A stretch of 64,000 nucleotides of DNA. It comes from Hyphomicrobiales bacterium. GTDB taxonomy: Bacteria; Pseudomonadota; Alphaproteobacteria; Rhizobiales; Rhizobiaceae. The stretch is taken from contig UCIV01000021.1 of the NCBI GenBank assembly GCA_900472575.1, positions 62,001-126,000 on the forward strand, read 5' to 3'. The position numbers and the translations under genes are program-made. Below are positions 63,616 to 64,000 of this stretch, piece by piece; the stretch's first letter is position 1, and each line of letters begins with the position of its first letter. The notes under the pieces are model-generated. The model was given only the letters and a program-made list of their open reading frames with translations, searched no databases and was not told the DNA's origin.

Positions 63616-64000
63616 ATGGCGAAAGGCATCGAAATCCGAGACGCTCATTTTCCGGGCCGCGCGCCGATCGATGCCTACGGCAATGGTGGTTTCCGTTTCG
63701 CTGACATGTCCCATCGCGGCTCCATTCTATGCTTGCCCTCAGGCATTCATGGCTGGGACATGCGGGAGGGCGATCTCCTGACGATCGCCTCTCTAGAGCG
63801 CGTACTGGCCGATCCATCCGGCATCGAAGTGCTGCTGATCGGCGCAGGGGCAAACCTCAGGCCTATACCCGCTGACGTGAAAGCCGCGCTGAAGTCCAGA
63901 GGCATCTCTTCCGATCCGATGAGCACCGGTGCAGCCGTGCGCACATTCAACATCATGCTGGCCGAATCCCGCGCTGTCGCGGCGGCTCTCATCGCGGTTT
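63616..64000 (+). CDS. Mth938-like domain protein, partial
   Basis: The first 128 codons of a small protein with the Mth938/NDUFAF3 fold are seen; the frame is open at the window end. It begins M-A-K-G-I-E-I-R-D-A-H-F-P-G-R and has I-D-A-Y-G-N-G-G-F-R-F, P-S-G-I-H-G-W-D near 42-49 and L-L-I-G-A-G-A near 73-79. The human relative assists complex I assembly, but bacterial roles are not settled. AAGGAAG sits before the ATG at 63616. Probably only a small part of the C-terminus is missing. Confidence 0.86.
   Translation, partial: MAKGIEIRDAHFPGRAPIDAYGNGGFRFADMSHRGSILCLPSGIHGWDMREGDLLTIASLERVLADPSGIEVLLIGAGANLRPIPADVKAALKSRGISSDPMSTGAAVRTFNIMLAESRAVAAALIAV

Overview
The window is a piece of an alphaproteobacterial chromosome, most likely from the order Hyphomicrobiales (Rhizobiales) and the Agrobacterium/Rhizobium/Allorhizobium branch. 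The indications are a very long B12-dependent ribonucleotide reductase (NrdJ), the exopolysaccharide regulator ExoR, an ExoD-family protein, a PopZ-type polar protein, several DUF982 and HlyU-type small proteins, and the erpA-dgt-argS-SPOR-nagZ-scpAB-tatABC-serS-surE-pcm-LysM/M23 block typical of the group. Nearly all of it reads as well-kept backbone. I found no transposase, integrase, prophage or CRISPR array.

Layout. 1-1193 (minus): a two-gene candidate defence operon, a DUF1883-TIR protein followed by an HNH nuclease cut by the window edge. 1194-1685: non-coding, with a strong palindrome. 1686-5498: nrdJ, with two NrdR-type boxes upstream. 6248-12734: gpt, an MFS exporter with a divergent LysR gene, a sugar acetyltransferase, a universal stress protein, a CinA/MoaB-type protein, wrbA and tRNA-Leu. 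12928-21551: DUF3597, an esterase, ilvA, a HlyU-like protein, a decayed GGDEF gene beside an intact membrane diguanylate cyclase, azoR with a divergent LysR gene, DUF2087 and PhzF. 21640-27686: Tat-exported CpdB, PilZ, an EamA transporter, a membrane pYEATS-like protein, and an Lrp-type regulator divergent from alanine dehydrogenase. 27847-33358: PadR with duplicated operators, then a minus-strand operon cysK-alaX-sseA-GNAT-DUF1203, and a ChrR-like cupin protein. 33384-37325: small proteins (two DUF982, two tiny membrane proteins), ExoD, tRNA-Asn and tRNA-Cys. 37498-46463: a Pcm-like methyltransferase, popZ, valS, a FadL-type porin, exoR, xthA and erpA. 46633-62011: dGTPase, argS, SPOR, nagZ, scpA-scpB, tatA-tatB-tatC, serS, surE, pcm and a LysM/M23 lipoprotein, all on the plus strand with short gaps or overlaps. 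62091-64000: a DUF815 ATPase on the minus strand, yajC, and the start of an Mth938-type protein.

How the genes work together. The right half is a division, envelope and export block: SPOR and the degenerate M23 protein for septal wall processing, NagZ for wall recycling, ScpAB for chromosome segregation, PopZ for the pole and TatABC for folded-protein export (CpdB at 21640 carries a twin-arginine signal). The minus-strand cluster at 28.6-32.5 kb joins cysteine synthesis, mercaptopyruvate sulfur transfer and tRNA-Ala proofreading. Regulatory sequence is visible at several divergent promoters.

The best candidate for an unusual system is the DUF1883-TIR plus HNH pair at the left edge. TIR enzymes often make nucleotide signals, and the HNH segment resembles the nuclease end of signal-gated effectors, but the sensing half of the HNH protein lies outside the window. 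The second candidate is the membrane-anchored pYEATS-like protein at 25132-25884.
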